This document shows, in pieces, positions 33,601-44,172 of a stretch of DNA of 64,000 nt. The DNA comes from Closterium sp. NIES-65 (lineage: Eukaryota; Streptophyta; Zygnematophyceae; Desmidiales; Closteriaceae): NCBI GenBank assembly GCA_948144175.1, contig CANXME010002127.1, forward strand, positions 2,232,001 through 2,296,000, given 5' to 3'. Within the stretch, counting starts at the first letter, position 1. Each line of letters opens with the position of its first letter. The notes below the pieces were generated by a model. The model did not search any database. It was not told the DNA's origin and was given only the letters and a program-made list of their open reading frames with translations. The translations under genes were made by a program, and so were the position numbers.

Positions 33601-35447
33601 CACTGTCACTCCCTTCCCGTACTATGAGTGCTCCACGGATTCGAGCCACACCGCAGCAACACCAAGGCCTTCAAGTCCCTGCAGCTGAGGAGGAAGGAAG
33701 GGGGAAGAGGAGAGTACAACCCCCTAATAGGCTGACCTATGATGCGCTGGGAAAGCAGGGCAAGACAGCCCTGGCCGGAGCAGCAATGATGGTCGGAGAC
33801 GACGAGGAGAGTGACTACGAGGAGTGTGCCTTCGCGTTCTTCTCTCCGGTGGAGATGCCGGGAGAACTAGCAACTCTCAAGGAGGCTTTGGAGAGTAGTG
33901 ATGCTGAGGATTGGAAGAAGGCCATGGAGAGTGAGCTGAAGAGCATCGAGGAGAATGACACATTTGAATTGGTGGAGCTACCGGAGGGGCGTACGGCGAT
34001 AACGTCCAAGTGGCTCTTCAAAATCAAGTCGGATGCCGACGGCAAGATCGAGCGCTACAAGTCTAGGCTTGTAGCCAAGGGGTACCAGCAGAAGGAGAAG
34101 GTGGACTTTAAGGAGCTGTTTGCCCCTGTGGTGAAGCCGACGACGCTGCGAACCCTATTCGCGGGAGCCGCCATCAAAGGTTGGGTAGTAAAACAAATGG
34201 ACATCGTAACGGCATTCCTTAACGGCATCCTTGAGGAGGAGATTTTTATTGCGCAGCCAGAGGGGTTTGATGATGGTAGTGGCAGAGTGTGGAAGCTGAA
34301 GAAGGCCCTTTATGGGCTGAAGCAGGCCCCTAGGCAATGGTACATGAAGCTGCGCGAAGTGTTGGAGGAGATCGGCTTCCTTCCCTCAACGGCCAATCAC
34401 TCCTTGTTCATGCTTGGCGAGGGGGAGCAGAGGAGCTTCATGGTTGTTTATGTGGATGACATTCTCATATTCTCACCCTCCTCTGACCTTTTGAAGGAGG
34501 TGATGCTGAAGCTGCATGACAAGTTCAAGTGCAAGTCCCTTGGTGACGTGAACTTCTACCTTGGGCTCCACATCGAACGAGACGTGAAGAAGCGGAGCAT
34601 ACGAGTGCACCAACGGAAGTACCTGGAGGCATTGGCCGCCAACTTCGGCCAGAGTGAAGGTCATGTTACTACTCCCTTTCTCTCTGGGCTCAAGTGTGTG
34701 AAGGGGCCAGAGGAGGAGAGCGTTGGAGAAGAAGAGAGGCGCCGTTTTCACTCGTTGGTGGGCAGCCTCATGTATGCGGCGGTAAACACCCGACCGGACG
34801 TCGCGTTTGCTACCGGGCAGCTGGCTAGGGTTGTGCAATGCCCTAATGAGGAGCAGGTAGCAGCTGGAATGAGGGTGGCCAAGTATCTTGGCCAAACACC
34901 GACCGTTGGGCTGCAATACTCGGCGGCGGCACAAAGGCGCCAAAAGGGCGCGGATGGTGTTGAACCCGGGCGGTTGTTCCTCACCGCCTACTCGGATGCT
35001 TCATATGCATCAGAACCAGAGGACATGACAAGTGTGGGAGGCTTAAAATGCTGTGTTGGTGGAGGCCCAACTGCTTGGGAGAGCAAGAAGCAGGTTGACC
35101 AAGCTTTGAGCTCGGTTGAGTCCGAGTACATGGCACTCTTCGGTGCCGTACGGGAGATTGTGTGGCAGCGGCGTTTGTTGGCTGAATTGGGGGAGGAGCA
35201 ACAAGGACCTACCCCACTCTACTGTGACAGCTAGGGTGCCATTGCTCTTGCTAAGAACCCTGTGTTGCATGGACTCACAAAGCACATGAGGGTGAAGTGG
35301 CATTGGACGAGGAGCATGGTGACCGCGGGTGAAGTTGAGTTGCGGTACGTGAAGACCACGGAGCAGCCGGCTGACATGATGACTAAGAGGCTGGTGGAGC
35401 AGCAGCATTGGAAGTGTTGCAAGCTGGCTGGGATGGCTCTGAACTGA
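30624..35447 (+). pseudogene. Copia D Gag-Pol polyprotein with a single TAG
   Basis: Start ATG 30624 (MAGHEERGGRG), in frame to TAG at 35232-35234 and then to TGA at 35445-35447. Gag reads FNGDNFDEWSFRMEN. Zinc knuckle CHYCHKSGHMWRDC lies near residue 310 between RGRGRG tracts. Protease is VIDSGATYSM near 418. Integrase has RRMGH and CPTCMQAK, then DDE residues in VVMDVVAPL (about 700), IRTDRGGEF (about 762) and NGIAERAN (about 799). RT runs from SKWLFKIKSDADGKIERYK to VVYVDDILIFS (about 1276). RNase H has AYSDASYASE and SSVESEYMAL. The only defect is TAG in CDS-stop-GAIALAKNP, where the family has Gln. The product could be complete if that codon were suppressed. Confidence 0.93.
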
Positions 35448-35488
35448 GAGAGCAACATATCCTAAGGCCAACAATCCGAGGGGGTGTT

Positions 35489-36317
35489 TGTTGGTGCAAC
35501 CCTATGGTTTGCACTCGGCTTGTTGTCCGTGTGCGTGCATGTGTGTGTGTATGGAATGGTATGAGGGCATGGGATAATATATATTTCATGCTTATAATTG
35601 TGTGTGAATGTTGAGTCATGATGTCGAGTGTGTGTGTCGAGTCAATAGCGAGTTATCGCTAGACGCGTGTTACACGGTCGTTTGTGTCTCGCGCGCGGTT
35701 TTTATTTTTGTCGTGCACGGTTTCTATTTTGTCCTGTGTCGAACGTTCGGTGTGTCGCAGGTGTGTGCAGTAGACCCATCAAGAACTCAAGGATGAGTTT
35801 GTGATGAAGAGCCCGAGACTTGGTGTCAAGCCTCAAGTGATTTCGAAGCTCGCCAAAAGGGTACACCTCAAGATATTGAAGATAGTTACATTACTTTGTG
35901 TAGTGAAACATTTCACTTGGTGTAGGCCCTAGTGAAGGGTAGTTTCGAGACCTTTCGTGGTAGGGGACAGTGTGGCACTGTTCCACATCACTGTACCTCG
36001 GCTCTTGGGGTTTGTAGGAGCTGGGAGTCATTCCCAACTCGTAACTCTTCCTAACTCTTCCTATCTTGTGTTCTAAGACTATGTTGCTGCCATAGTGCCG
36101 TTCGTTCAAACCGAAGCTGTGTCGTCATTTCTTAATGAAAGTGTGCGATTTAAATTGTGTATTGTAGGCGACATTAAGGCGCTCCAGATCAAAGTTGAAT
36201 GAAGTCATTTAGAGTTGTGAGCAGATCGCTATGAACGTTTGAAGCCGCTGTGCAGAAATCCGACTGTGCACTCTATCTTTCGTTTTAGGCACATTGAAGC
36301 CTACTGTGACTATAAGA
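35489..36317 (+). repeat. Copia D 3' LTR
   Basis: 829 bp partner of the 5' LTR, preceded by the purine tract AATCCGAGGGGGTG and followed by GCTAC. Confidence 0.93.
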
Positions 36318-38431
36318 GCTACTGGTGGTGTTGGTGCTGGCGGTGCTGCTGGAGCTGGTTCTTGTGAGGGTGGTGGAGTTGGCGCTGTTGGAGCTGGAGG
36401 TGCTGCTGGCGCTGGTGCTTCCGCTGGGGTTACTGGTGCCGTCCTTGCTGGTTCTGGAGGCGCTGAGCGACCGAGGCCGTAGTTCGTTCCGCTCCTGGAG
36501 CAGGTTCTTGGTCTCCCGCCCTCTCCTGGTCCTGCTCCCCCCTAAGAGTGTCCACAGCCTGTCCAGTCGTAGTCACAATTACAGCCCGCCTCCCCTCTAC
36601 CTGCTCCTTCTCCCTACACTGGTCCTACTGGAGGTCTTGCCAAGCGTCGTGCGCCTGCGTCTTGTCCTGCGTCGCGTGTTGGTGCTGCTCGCTCTAGTGG
36701 TCGTCCTGCGCGTCCGCGTCCTCCTGCACTCCCCGGCACACACCAGATGGCACCGCGTCCTTCCACTGCTCCTCTGCGTGTCTCGTTGCCGTCTCCTCCA
36801 GAGTCCTCTCTTCCTTCTTTTGCTGACCTGGCGTCTGACTCCCTTCGTGCTGCTAGTCCTTCGGTCACGCGTCTCCTTGCTACTGTTGTCACTGACCCTT
36901 CCTTTGAGTCCACTACTCCGTCTGCCCTAGTTGCTGAGCTTGTCGACATTGCTGCTCGCTGTCGTCTAGACTACGCTGCTAGTCTCGTTGCTGAGTCTGC
37001 GTCTGTCTGTCCTCCGTCCGTTGGGGGTGAGTGTGCTCTTAGCACGGACGTCCTTGAGGACAGGCAGGAGGAGTTCCAGTGCTTTGCTGCTGCTTTGCCC
37101 CATCTCGTGTCCACGCTGATTGCCCCTGAGGGAGACTCGAATGCACCAGACATCCCGACTCCTCGATCGTACGCTGAGGCGATCGAGGGTCCCTACTCCT
37201 CTCAGTGGCAGTAAGCCATGGACGCAAAGATGGCTTCCTGGAAGTCCACAGGCACCTACGTGGACGAGGTTCCCCCACCTAGGGCGAACATCGTCAGTGG
37301 CACGTGGATTTTTAGGATGAAGCGGCCACCGGATTCTCAGCCTGTCTTCAAGGCGCTTTATGTGGCTCGAGGCTTCAGTCAACGGCAGGGAGCTTACTAC
37401 TTCCAAACCTTCTCTCCCACCCCGAAGATGACCACTCTTCGGGTGCTGCTGCACATAGCCGCTCAGCGCGACTACGAGCTTCACTCTCTTGACTTCAGCA
37501 CAGCTCTCCTGCAGAGCAGCCTGCACGAGGAGATCTGGCTGCGCCGCCCACCTGGCTTCACTGGGTCGTTTCCCACTGGTACCCAGTGGAGCCTCCGGCG
37601 GCCAGTCTACGGTCTCCGCCAGGCGCCCCGTGAGTGGCACGACACACTGAGGACTACACTTGCGGCTCTTGGGTTTGCTCCTTCTACAGCCGACCCGTCG
37701 CTGTTTCTATGCACCGACACCTCTTTGCCGCCTTTCTACATCCTCGTGTACGTCGACGACTTGGTCTTTGCCATTGCTGATACTGTTGGACTCGCCCACA
37801 TGAAGTCCGAGCTGCAGAAGAGACACACGTGCACAGACCCGGGTGAACTACGCAGCTACCTTGGCTTGCAGATCACCCGTGACAGAGCACATCGCACCAT
37901 TACCCTGACTCAGTCACACATGGTGCAGCAGGTCCTTCAGCGCTTCGACTTCACGTACTCCTCGCCTCAGGCCACTCCTCTTTCTACTCGCCACTCGCTC
38001 TCAGCTCTACCTTCGGATGAGTCTGTAGAGTCAACTTGCCCATACCCAGAGCTTGTTGGCTGCCTCATGTACATGATGACCTGCACACGACTTGACCTTG
38101 CATACCCTCTTAGCATCTTGGCACGCTATGTTGCTCCTGGGAGACACCGACCAGAGCACATGGCTGCAGCGAAGAGGGTGTTGTGATACGTGTGCAGTAC
38201 GTCGGGCATGGGGCTAGGGCTTGGAGGGTGACGTCGAGTGGTCCTGACAGGTCACGCTGACGCTTCTTGGGCTTACGACCAGGCTACACAGCGGTCGTCA
38301 CAGGGTTACACCTTCAGCCTTGGCTCCGGCTCTGTTTCGTGGCAGTCTACCTGCTCGTCTCCTGTTCTCAGCTCTAGCTGTGAGGCTGAGATCTACGCAG
38401 GGGCCATGGCTGCATAGGAGCTACGCTGGCT
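36318..38431 (+). pseudogene. Copia C Gag-Pol, second part (RT to RNase H)
   Basis: Resumes in the GAGGAAGAG linker. A frameshift occurs near 36480. Then ESTTPSALVAELVDIAARC, TAA at 37212-37214 after SQWQ, and an open RT stretch follows: GTWIFRMKR, TFSPTPKMTTLRVLLH, LVYVDDLVFA. Stops follow at 38184 (TGA) and 38415-38417 (TAG for Gln in GAMAAQELRWL). It breaks off within RNase H. Confidence 0.87.
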
Positions 38432-38453
38432 TGTGAAACTTAGAACGAGAGAA
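38432..38453 (-). repeat. 22-bp inverted LTR stub at a rearrangement junction
   Basis: TGTGAAACTTAGAACGAGAG plus AA is the reverse complement of the end of a copia C/I-type LTR. It sits between truncated copia C RNase H and copia B/E linker coding sequence. It marks a deletion or template-switch junction rather than a normal LTR. Confidence 0.7.
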
Positions 38454-41400
38454 CAGACGCAGCAGTGGACTCAAAGGAAGGGTCAGTGACAAGAGTAGCC
38501 AGGAGACCAGACCCTGGGTCAGCAAGATCAGGAAGAGAGGACTCTGGAGGAGATGGCAACGGGGCACGCAGAGGAGCAGTGGACGGACGCAGTGCCATGT
38601 GGTGTGTGCCTGGGACCGCACGAGGACGCAGACGCGGAGCACGACTACTAGTGCCAGCACCACGAACAGGCAACGCAGGATGAGACGCAGGCTCACGATG
38701 CTCAGCAAGACCTCCAGTAGGACCAGTGGAGGGAGAAGGAGCAGGCAGGGGGGAGGCGGGCTATAACTGTGACTGGACTGGCTGAGGACACTCTAAGGGA
38801 GGAGCAGGACCAGTAGAGGGCGGGAGACCAAGAGCTTGCTCCACGAGCGGAACGAAGTACGGCCTCGGCCGCGCATCGCCTCCAGAACCAGCAGGGATAG
38901 CACCAGCACCCCCAGAGGCTGCACCAGCGCCAGCAGCACCTCCAGCTCCAACAGCGCCAACTCCAGCGCCCCCAGACGCACCAGCGTCAGCAGAACCACC
39001 AGCGGCAGCAGAACCACCAGCGCCGACACCCCCAGCAACTCCATCTCCAGTAGCTCTACCAGCTCCGACTCTAGCAGGACGGGCAGCTCCACTACCGCGA
39101 GCAGCTCCAGCAGTACCTCCAGCATCACAAGTAACTACAGTACCGCCAGTACGAGCACCTCCGGGACCAGCAGAACAAATAGTACCTCCAGCTCCAGCAG
39201 CACGGCTCCAACGCCGGGCAAACCACTCGCGCAGCTCCTGCAGAGAGAGTGGCTCCCGCCTCGACGAAGCACCGCGAGAGGCCACACGAGCAGACCCAGC
39301 ACCCCCATGCTCCGCACCCCCCGTCTTAGCACCCCCAGGCTAAGCACCCCCAGACTCAGCACCCCCAGGCTCAGCACCCCCACGCTCCGCACCCTTAGAC
39401 CCGACACCCGCAGGCATGGCACCTCTAGCAGCACTTGAGTCAACACCTACCTCGACAGGCTCGACTGCGTCTACCTGGGACACACCGCACGGGGCAGGAC
39501 CTTGAGGAGGGAGGGGGTCTACCGGGGGAGGACCTCGTGCAAGGAAGAGCGGCGGCGGGGGGAGGGGCGCAGTGCGGTAGGGGAAGAGACGGTAGTAAGG
39601 CACCGACTCGTCAAAGGTGACGTCCTGGGAGGACAGAATGCGGCGCGAGGTGGGGTGGTAAAACTGCCACCCAGGCGCGTCAGGGGGGAAGCCAAGGTAG
39701 ACGCAGGGAACAGCACGGGGGGACAGCTTGTCCGCAGACAAGTTGCGGACAAACGCCCGAGATCCCCAAACCCGAAACGCAGACGCATCGCCAACCTTCC
39801 CCGTCCACCGCAAGGTGGGGGAGGTCTCTGGCAAGGAGACCTGGGGCTGAAGGTTGAGCTGATGCGCTGCGTATCAAACTGCAAACGGCCACAGAAAATG
39901 GGGGGCAGCCGCATGGATCATGGACGTGCGAGCGACATCCATGACCATGCCAATGCGGCGCTCAGCAATCCCATTTTGCTGTGGAGAGGCCGGAAGTGTG
40001 AAGGTCTGACGTATGCCCTGTGCACGACAGAAGGATCCCAGATGGGCAGAGGAAAACTCCCTGCCTCTGTCAGAGTTTAGTCGCAGAACACGCAAGTCCG
40101 AGCCGAAACTCTCTCTGAGCTGGAGACGAGCTGCGCGGATCCAGTCGATCAACACCTCAGTGACGTCACCCTTGCTGCGCAAGGGGAAGATTGTGGTGTA
40201 ACGCGAGAAGTTGTCAACCACCAACAGGAAGTAATGCTCGTGCCCCTGTCCATGGACGTGGGCGGGGCCCCACACGTCCATGTGAAGAGTCTGTAGTGGA
40301 GCCTCTGTCTGAGGAAACTTGGAGGAGTGAGGGGCGGCGCGCTGTTGCCCCTCGACGCATAGGACGCAGGTAGGGGAAGGCCCCAGAGGTAGGGGAGGGA
40401 GAGCGCGAGGGAGACAAGAGACAAGGACACGGGAGGCCATGCCTCGGAGACGAGGCAGGGAGGGGTGACCAAGGCGGTGGTGCCAAAGGAGAGTCTGGTG
40501 GGACAGGAGACGAGACGAGCAGGGAGCAGACTCAGGACCAGACCTGGACGCTGTAGCAAACACCCGACTCGACGCAGCTACCTGACCAGACTTAGCAACC
40601 GGAGGAGACTCAGTAGTAAGTGTGTACAGGCTTGACCCCGGCCGACGGGTGAACGTGGCCAAATGTTGGCCTCTCCGAGCACACGTGCTGGGTCACCCGC
40701 TGACTCGCAGGAGTGAACTAGTTAACCCCCCTATCCTGTAGATCAGCTCCACTCACCAAGTTCGTAGAGAACGAGGGGAGGTAGAGACCTGACAGGATGC
40801 CAGAGGGGGCTGCCGGGCACGGTAAGACAGTGGAGAAGCTAGCAAGGACAGGACCCCCAGAGGGGTCCGCCAGGGAGACTGCAACTGGCCGACTAAGCGA
40901 CGTAAGCGTAATGCGGTATCGAAAGAAGGAGCGGGAAGCACCCGAGTGAAGGGTGAAGGAGTGTAAGGCCTGAGCCGACGTGGTACCTGAGAGAGCAGAC
41001 TCACCAGCACCTGGGGCAGCAGACGCACTAGCACCTATAGCAAGAGCCTCACCGGCACCTAGAGTAGCAGCTTCAATGCCCGGGTTAGGCGGAACACACA
41101 GGTAACAGCCACCCTCATCACTAGCAGACACAACATACATGGCAGCAAGAATAGCATCATAATCCAGATCAAAGAGAGCAACCCCCGCCCTAGACAGAAT
41201 GTCCCAGCGAGGGATCTTAGAGGCCTGAGGGAACTGGTGACACCACGCATCCGTCAGGCGGCCGAAGCAGCGCTGGGTGGAGTGCGGGCCCCCGCACTAC
41301 TCACCAGCGCGGTCGCCGGTACGGAGGATGTAGGTGCAGGGACCAGTACCCCTACCGCGCTGACGCGCAGCGTACCACTCACGGAGCTGCTGAGGGGACA

Positions 41401-42493
41401 GGGTCTCACGACTGCGCTGGTGCTGCTGGCGTGGACCACCACCGGAGCCACTCCTCTGTGTAGAGCCGCGACCAGCTCCATCGCCGCCGCCGCCGCCTCC
41501 GCCACCTCTGCCGCCTCCGCCACCACCGCCGCCTCTGCCACCACCGCCGCCTCCGCTCCCTCCACCACCACCGCCGCCTCCTTCGCCTCCACTGCTGCCA
41601 CCGACACCTCCAACCCCGCCACCACTCCCACCACCACCGCCACCCCCTCCACTGCCTCCACCACCACCTCCACCGCCCCCGCCAGCCCCTCCAGCGCCCT
41701 TGCACCCCTTGCCCTTGCCGGTGCGGCGTCTCCCGCTAGGGGCAGACGCAGCGCCAACCGACTCGAAACCAACGAGGTCAGCTGCTGGATCAGAAGCTAC
41801 AGAGGGCAGGAGGGGGGAGGGGGAACTCCCCTCAAAGAAGGGGGTGCGAGGGTCACCACGAGAGGCTCCTACAATGACTATGCTTTTCTTTGCTGCTAGG
41901 AGGCGCTCCTCGAGGAGGTCAACGGTGAGTGTGGTGGGGCAAACTGAGAGGAAGTGGTCCTTGACTAAGCGAAGGGAGTCAGGGAGCCGGGTGACTATGT
42001 AATAGAGGGTGATGTACATGGGGGGGGGGGGGTTCTTGGCACAGAACTCAGCAGGAAGCGCAGCACGGTAGCAAGTGTCACTAGTGCAAAGGTGCGTAAT
42101 GAGGTCAGCGACTGTGGGAAAGGCAACAAGGTTAGGGAATAGGTACGGGAGCATGAGGCGGCTAAGCGCAACAGTGGGAGGGGAGGAGTAGCGTGCAACT
42201 ACAGCGTCGTACAAAGTCTTAGCACTATTGTACTGGCTAAAGTGCGCACGCTCAGTGGCTGGTAAGTGGCGACGCACAACAAGGCGGGCAGCAGCATCGC
42301 GTGTGGCCCACTGTGAGCAAACAGTGTTGTCAGCAGTAGCATGCGGGGCAGGAGAGAAACCAGAGGTGAGATCGAACAGAGAGAGTCCGTCTGCCCCATC
42401 GGACTGTAGGAACAGCTGGAGGTCATCGACCCAGACCTCAAAGTCAACAGCACGACGCTCAGTATCAAAGGTAAGGATACAGGGGGTAGCCAT
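38454..42493 (-). pseudogene. Copia B/E Gag-Pol, Gag to linker
   Basis: ATG 42493 (MATPCILTFDTERRA). Gag core, in-frame poly-C tract (NPPPPM) near 42025, poly-Gly tract, then TAG at 41297-41299 inside the knuckle (GE-stop-CGG). Protease is LHSGASRSFF with the catalytic Asp replaced by His. TAG at 40718-40720 stands where sisters have Gln (VNQFTPAS). A frameshift follows. Integrase has WHHRLGHP, HMDVWGP, LNSDRGREF and NGIAERR, then a TGA at 39874. The GAEPGG linker carries TAG at 39340 and 38761. It ends at SFESTAASVLS. Extensively decayed. Confidence 0.87.
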
Positions 42494-43579
42494 GACTGTA
42501 GTGGCCTAGCAGGGAGAGATCTCACTAGTCCGAGAAAGTATGGCCGGGGCGCGCCGGTAGGAGCAGTAGGGGCTCGACGGCAGGGCGGCTTGGCAGCTTG
42601 GCTGCTTGGCGGATCGGCGGCTTGGCTGCTGAGTGGCTCGGTGGGTCGGTTGCTGGGCGGCTCGGCTGCTTGGCGGCTTGGCTATCGGTCGGCTCGGCGG
42701 CTCGGTTGCTGGGCGGCTCGGCTGCTCGATGGCTCGGCTGCTGGGAAGCTCGGCGGCTTTGCTGTTGGGCGACTCAGCTGCTGGGCAGCTCGGCGGCTGA
42801 AGAGGCCGCTAGGGGCGGCGACGAGGCCGCGTAGGGAGGGGAGCGGCGACGGGGCCGCTAGGGGCGGCAAGGGGGCCGCGTAGGTAGGGAGGCGGCGACG
42901 GGGCCGCTGAGGGCGGCGATGGGGCTGCTAGGGGTGGCGACGGGCCGCGTAGGGGCGGCGAGAGGGCCGCGTAGGGGTGGCGACAGGGCCGCGTAGGTAG
43001 GGAGGCAGCGACGGGGCCGCTAGGGGCGGTGACGGGGCTGCGTAGGGGCGGCGACGGGGCCGCTAGGGGCGGCGACGGGGCCGCGTAGGTAGGGAGGCGG
43101 CGACGGGGCCGCTAGGGGCGGCGACGGGGCCACTAGAGGCGGCGACACGGCCGCGTAGGGGCGGCGACGGGGCCGCGTAGGGGCGGCGACGGGGCCGCGA
43201 GGTAGGGAGGCGATGGCGGGGCCGCTAGGGGCTGTGACGGGGCCGCGTAGGGTCGGCGACGGGGCCGCTTAGGGGCGGCGACGGGGCCGCGTAGGTGGAG
43301 AGGCAGCAACGGGGCCGCTAGGGGCGGCGACGGGGCCGCTAGGGGCGGCGATGGGGCTACGTAGGGGCGGCGACGGGGCCGCTAGGGGCGGCAATGGGGC
43401 CGCGTAGGGGCGGCGATGGGGCCGCTAGGGGCCGCGAGGGGCGGCACGGGGGGCCGTGGGAGGGGCCTCTAAGGGACCTCGACGGAATGGCGGCCCACAA
43501 GGCGCGCCTCGGGCAGAAAAAAATGATTTCAGTGGTGGGCCCAAGGAAGCGTTCCCACTAGGGAACCTGCTCTATACCA
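42494..43579 (-). repeat. Copia B/E leader minisatellite and primer site
   Basis: CGGCTTGGCTGCTGGGCGG-type units at 42570-42800, then about 40 copies of GGGGCCGCTAGGGGCGGCGA-type units at 42800-43450. The primer site TGGTATAGAGC is at 43569-43579 on the minus strand. Confidence 0.88.
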
Positions 43580-43705
43580 TGTGAAAGAATGAGGAATGAG
43601 TGTACTAGCAAGCAGGTGGGTACAAGTAGGAAAACCTAGAAATTTTGTACCCCATATAGTCTACCCCACTACAGCCTACACAGACTATAGCATATAAGTT
43701 TGACA
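43580..43705 (-). repeat. Copia B/E 5' LTR
   Basis: 126 bp, TGTGAAAGAATGAGG...GTTTGACA, followed by GCAGG. Confidence 0.88.
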
Positions 43706-44172
43706 GCAGGCCTTCGGCACTCCTACCAAAATTGTAATCGTTGTGCTACGCGCTCACTTCAATTGGTTGACAAACGTTTTATAGGTCAATCTAATCTGCC
43801 TACCGTCATCACTCGGATACTAGACAGTGTTGAACTTGGGTTGTCTACTATCCGGGTGTCTCTTCTAAATAGGCTAGCCTCATTATAAGACACATTTATT
43901 TGTACGAGTTAAGCAAGTGTAAGGTTAGGGGCAATTGTGTAACGAGGGGGTTATCTTCTAAACGGTTCTTTGTCCATTTATAAGACTTATAAGACACCCA
44001 AAACCACCCCAAATACAAGATACTCCAAGCATTTTTTCTAGTGTACGAGATAAGACATATATGTCTTACATCCGGGCGATGACGGTAACCATCTTCCACC
44101 GATTGGAGGGCGGGCGATCGATCGAAATGCCTATACCCTGTACAGAGAAAAATACATTCGCCACAAATATAC
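43706..44172. other. Flanking sequence right of copia B/E
   Basis: AT-richer DNA continuing 23508-23878 once the element is removed. It contains ATAAGACACAT/ATAAGACACCC-type short repeats. A 62-codon ORF at 43700-43888 has no recognisable motif. It ends where truncated copia F RNase H begins. Confidence 0.55.

Larger units (their letters stand above)
29761..36317 (+). mobile_element. Copia D: near-complete element of a second Ty1/copia lineage
   Basis: 829-bp LTRs (29761-30589, 35489-36317), target duplication GCTAC (29756-29760, 36318-36322), canonical primer site TGGTATCAGAGC, polypurine AATCCGAGGGGGTG before the 3' LTR, and one long gag-pol. It differs from the other copia elements in LTR length, normal CCHC knuckle, less biased composition, and absence of leader minisatellite or long Gly tract. 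It is inserted in the linker of copia C. Confidence 0.95.
25302..38431 (+). mobile_element. Copia C: plus-strand element in copia B/E, 3'-truncated
   Basis: The 5' LTR is at 25302-25434, then primer site TGGTATAGAGC, leader, gag-pol, and copia D inserted with target duplication GCTAC. Pol resumes at 36318 and breaks off inside RNase H at 38431, where an inverted LTR stub follows. No 3' LTR and no right target duplication were found, so the right boundary is a rearrangement. Confidence 0.82.
23879..43705 (-). mobile_element. Copia B/E: one element split by nested insertions
   Basis: The left LTR (23879-24006) and right LTR (43580-43705) share family, orientation and the target duplication GCAGG (23874-23878, 43706-43710). 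I therefore read them as one minus-strand element. The left fragment holds the RNase H end (24997-25301). The right fragment holds leader, gag, protease, integrase and linker (about 38454-42493). RT is missing. Between them sits copia C carrying copia D. The MITE at 24022-24807 interrupts the region beside the left LTR. Confidence 0.78.

Noticed and set aside
42800..43450. Evenly repeated GC-rich units as a possible CRISPR array
   Set aside because: Units are contiguous without unique spacers, and the context is a eukaryotic retrotransposon leader.
43700..43888. 62-codon ORF as a host gene
   Set aside because: It begins inside the copia LTR and shows no motif or neighbouring exon signals.
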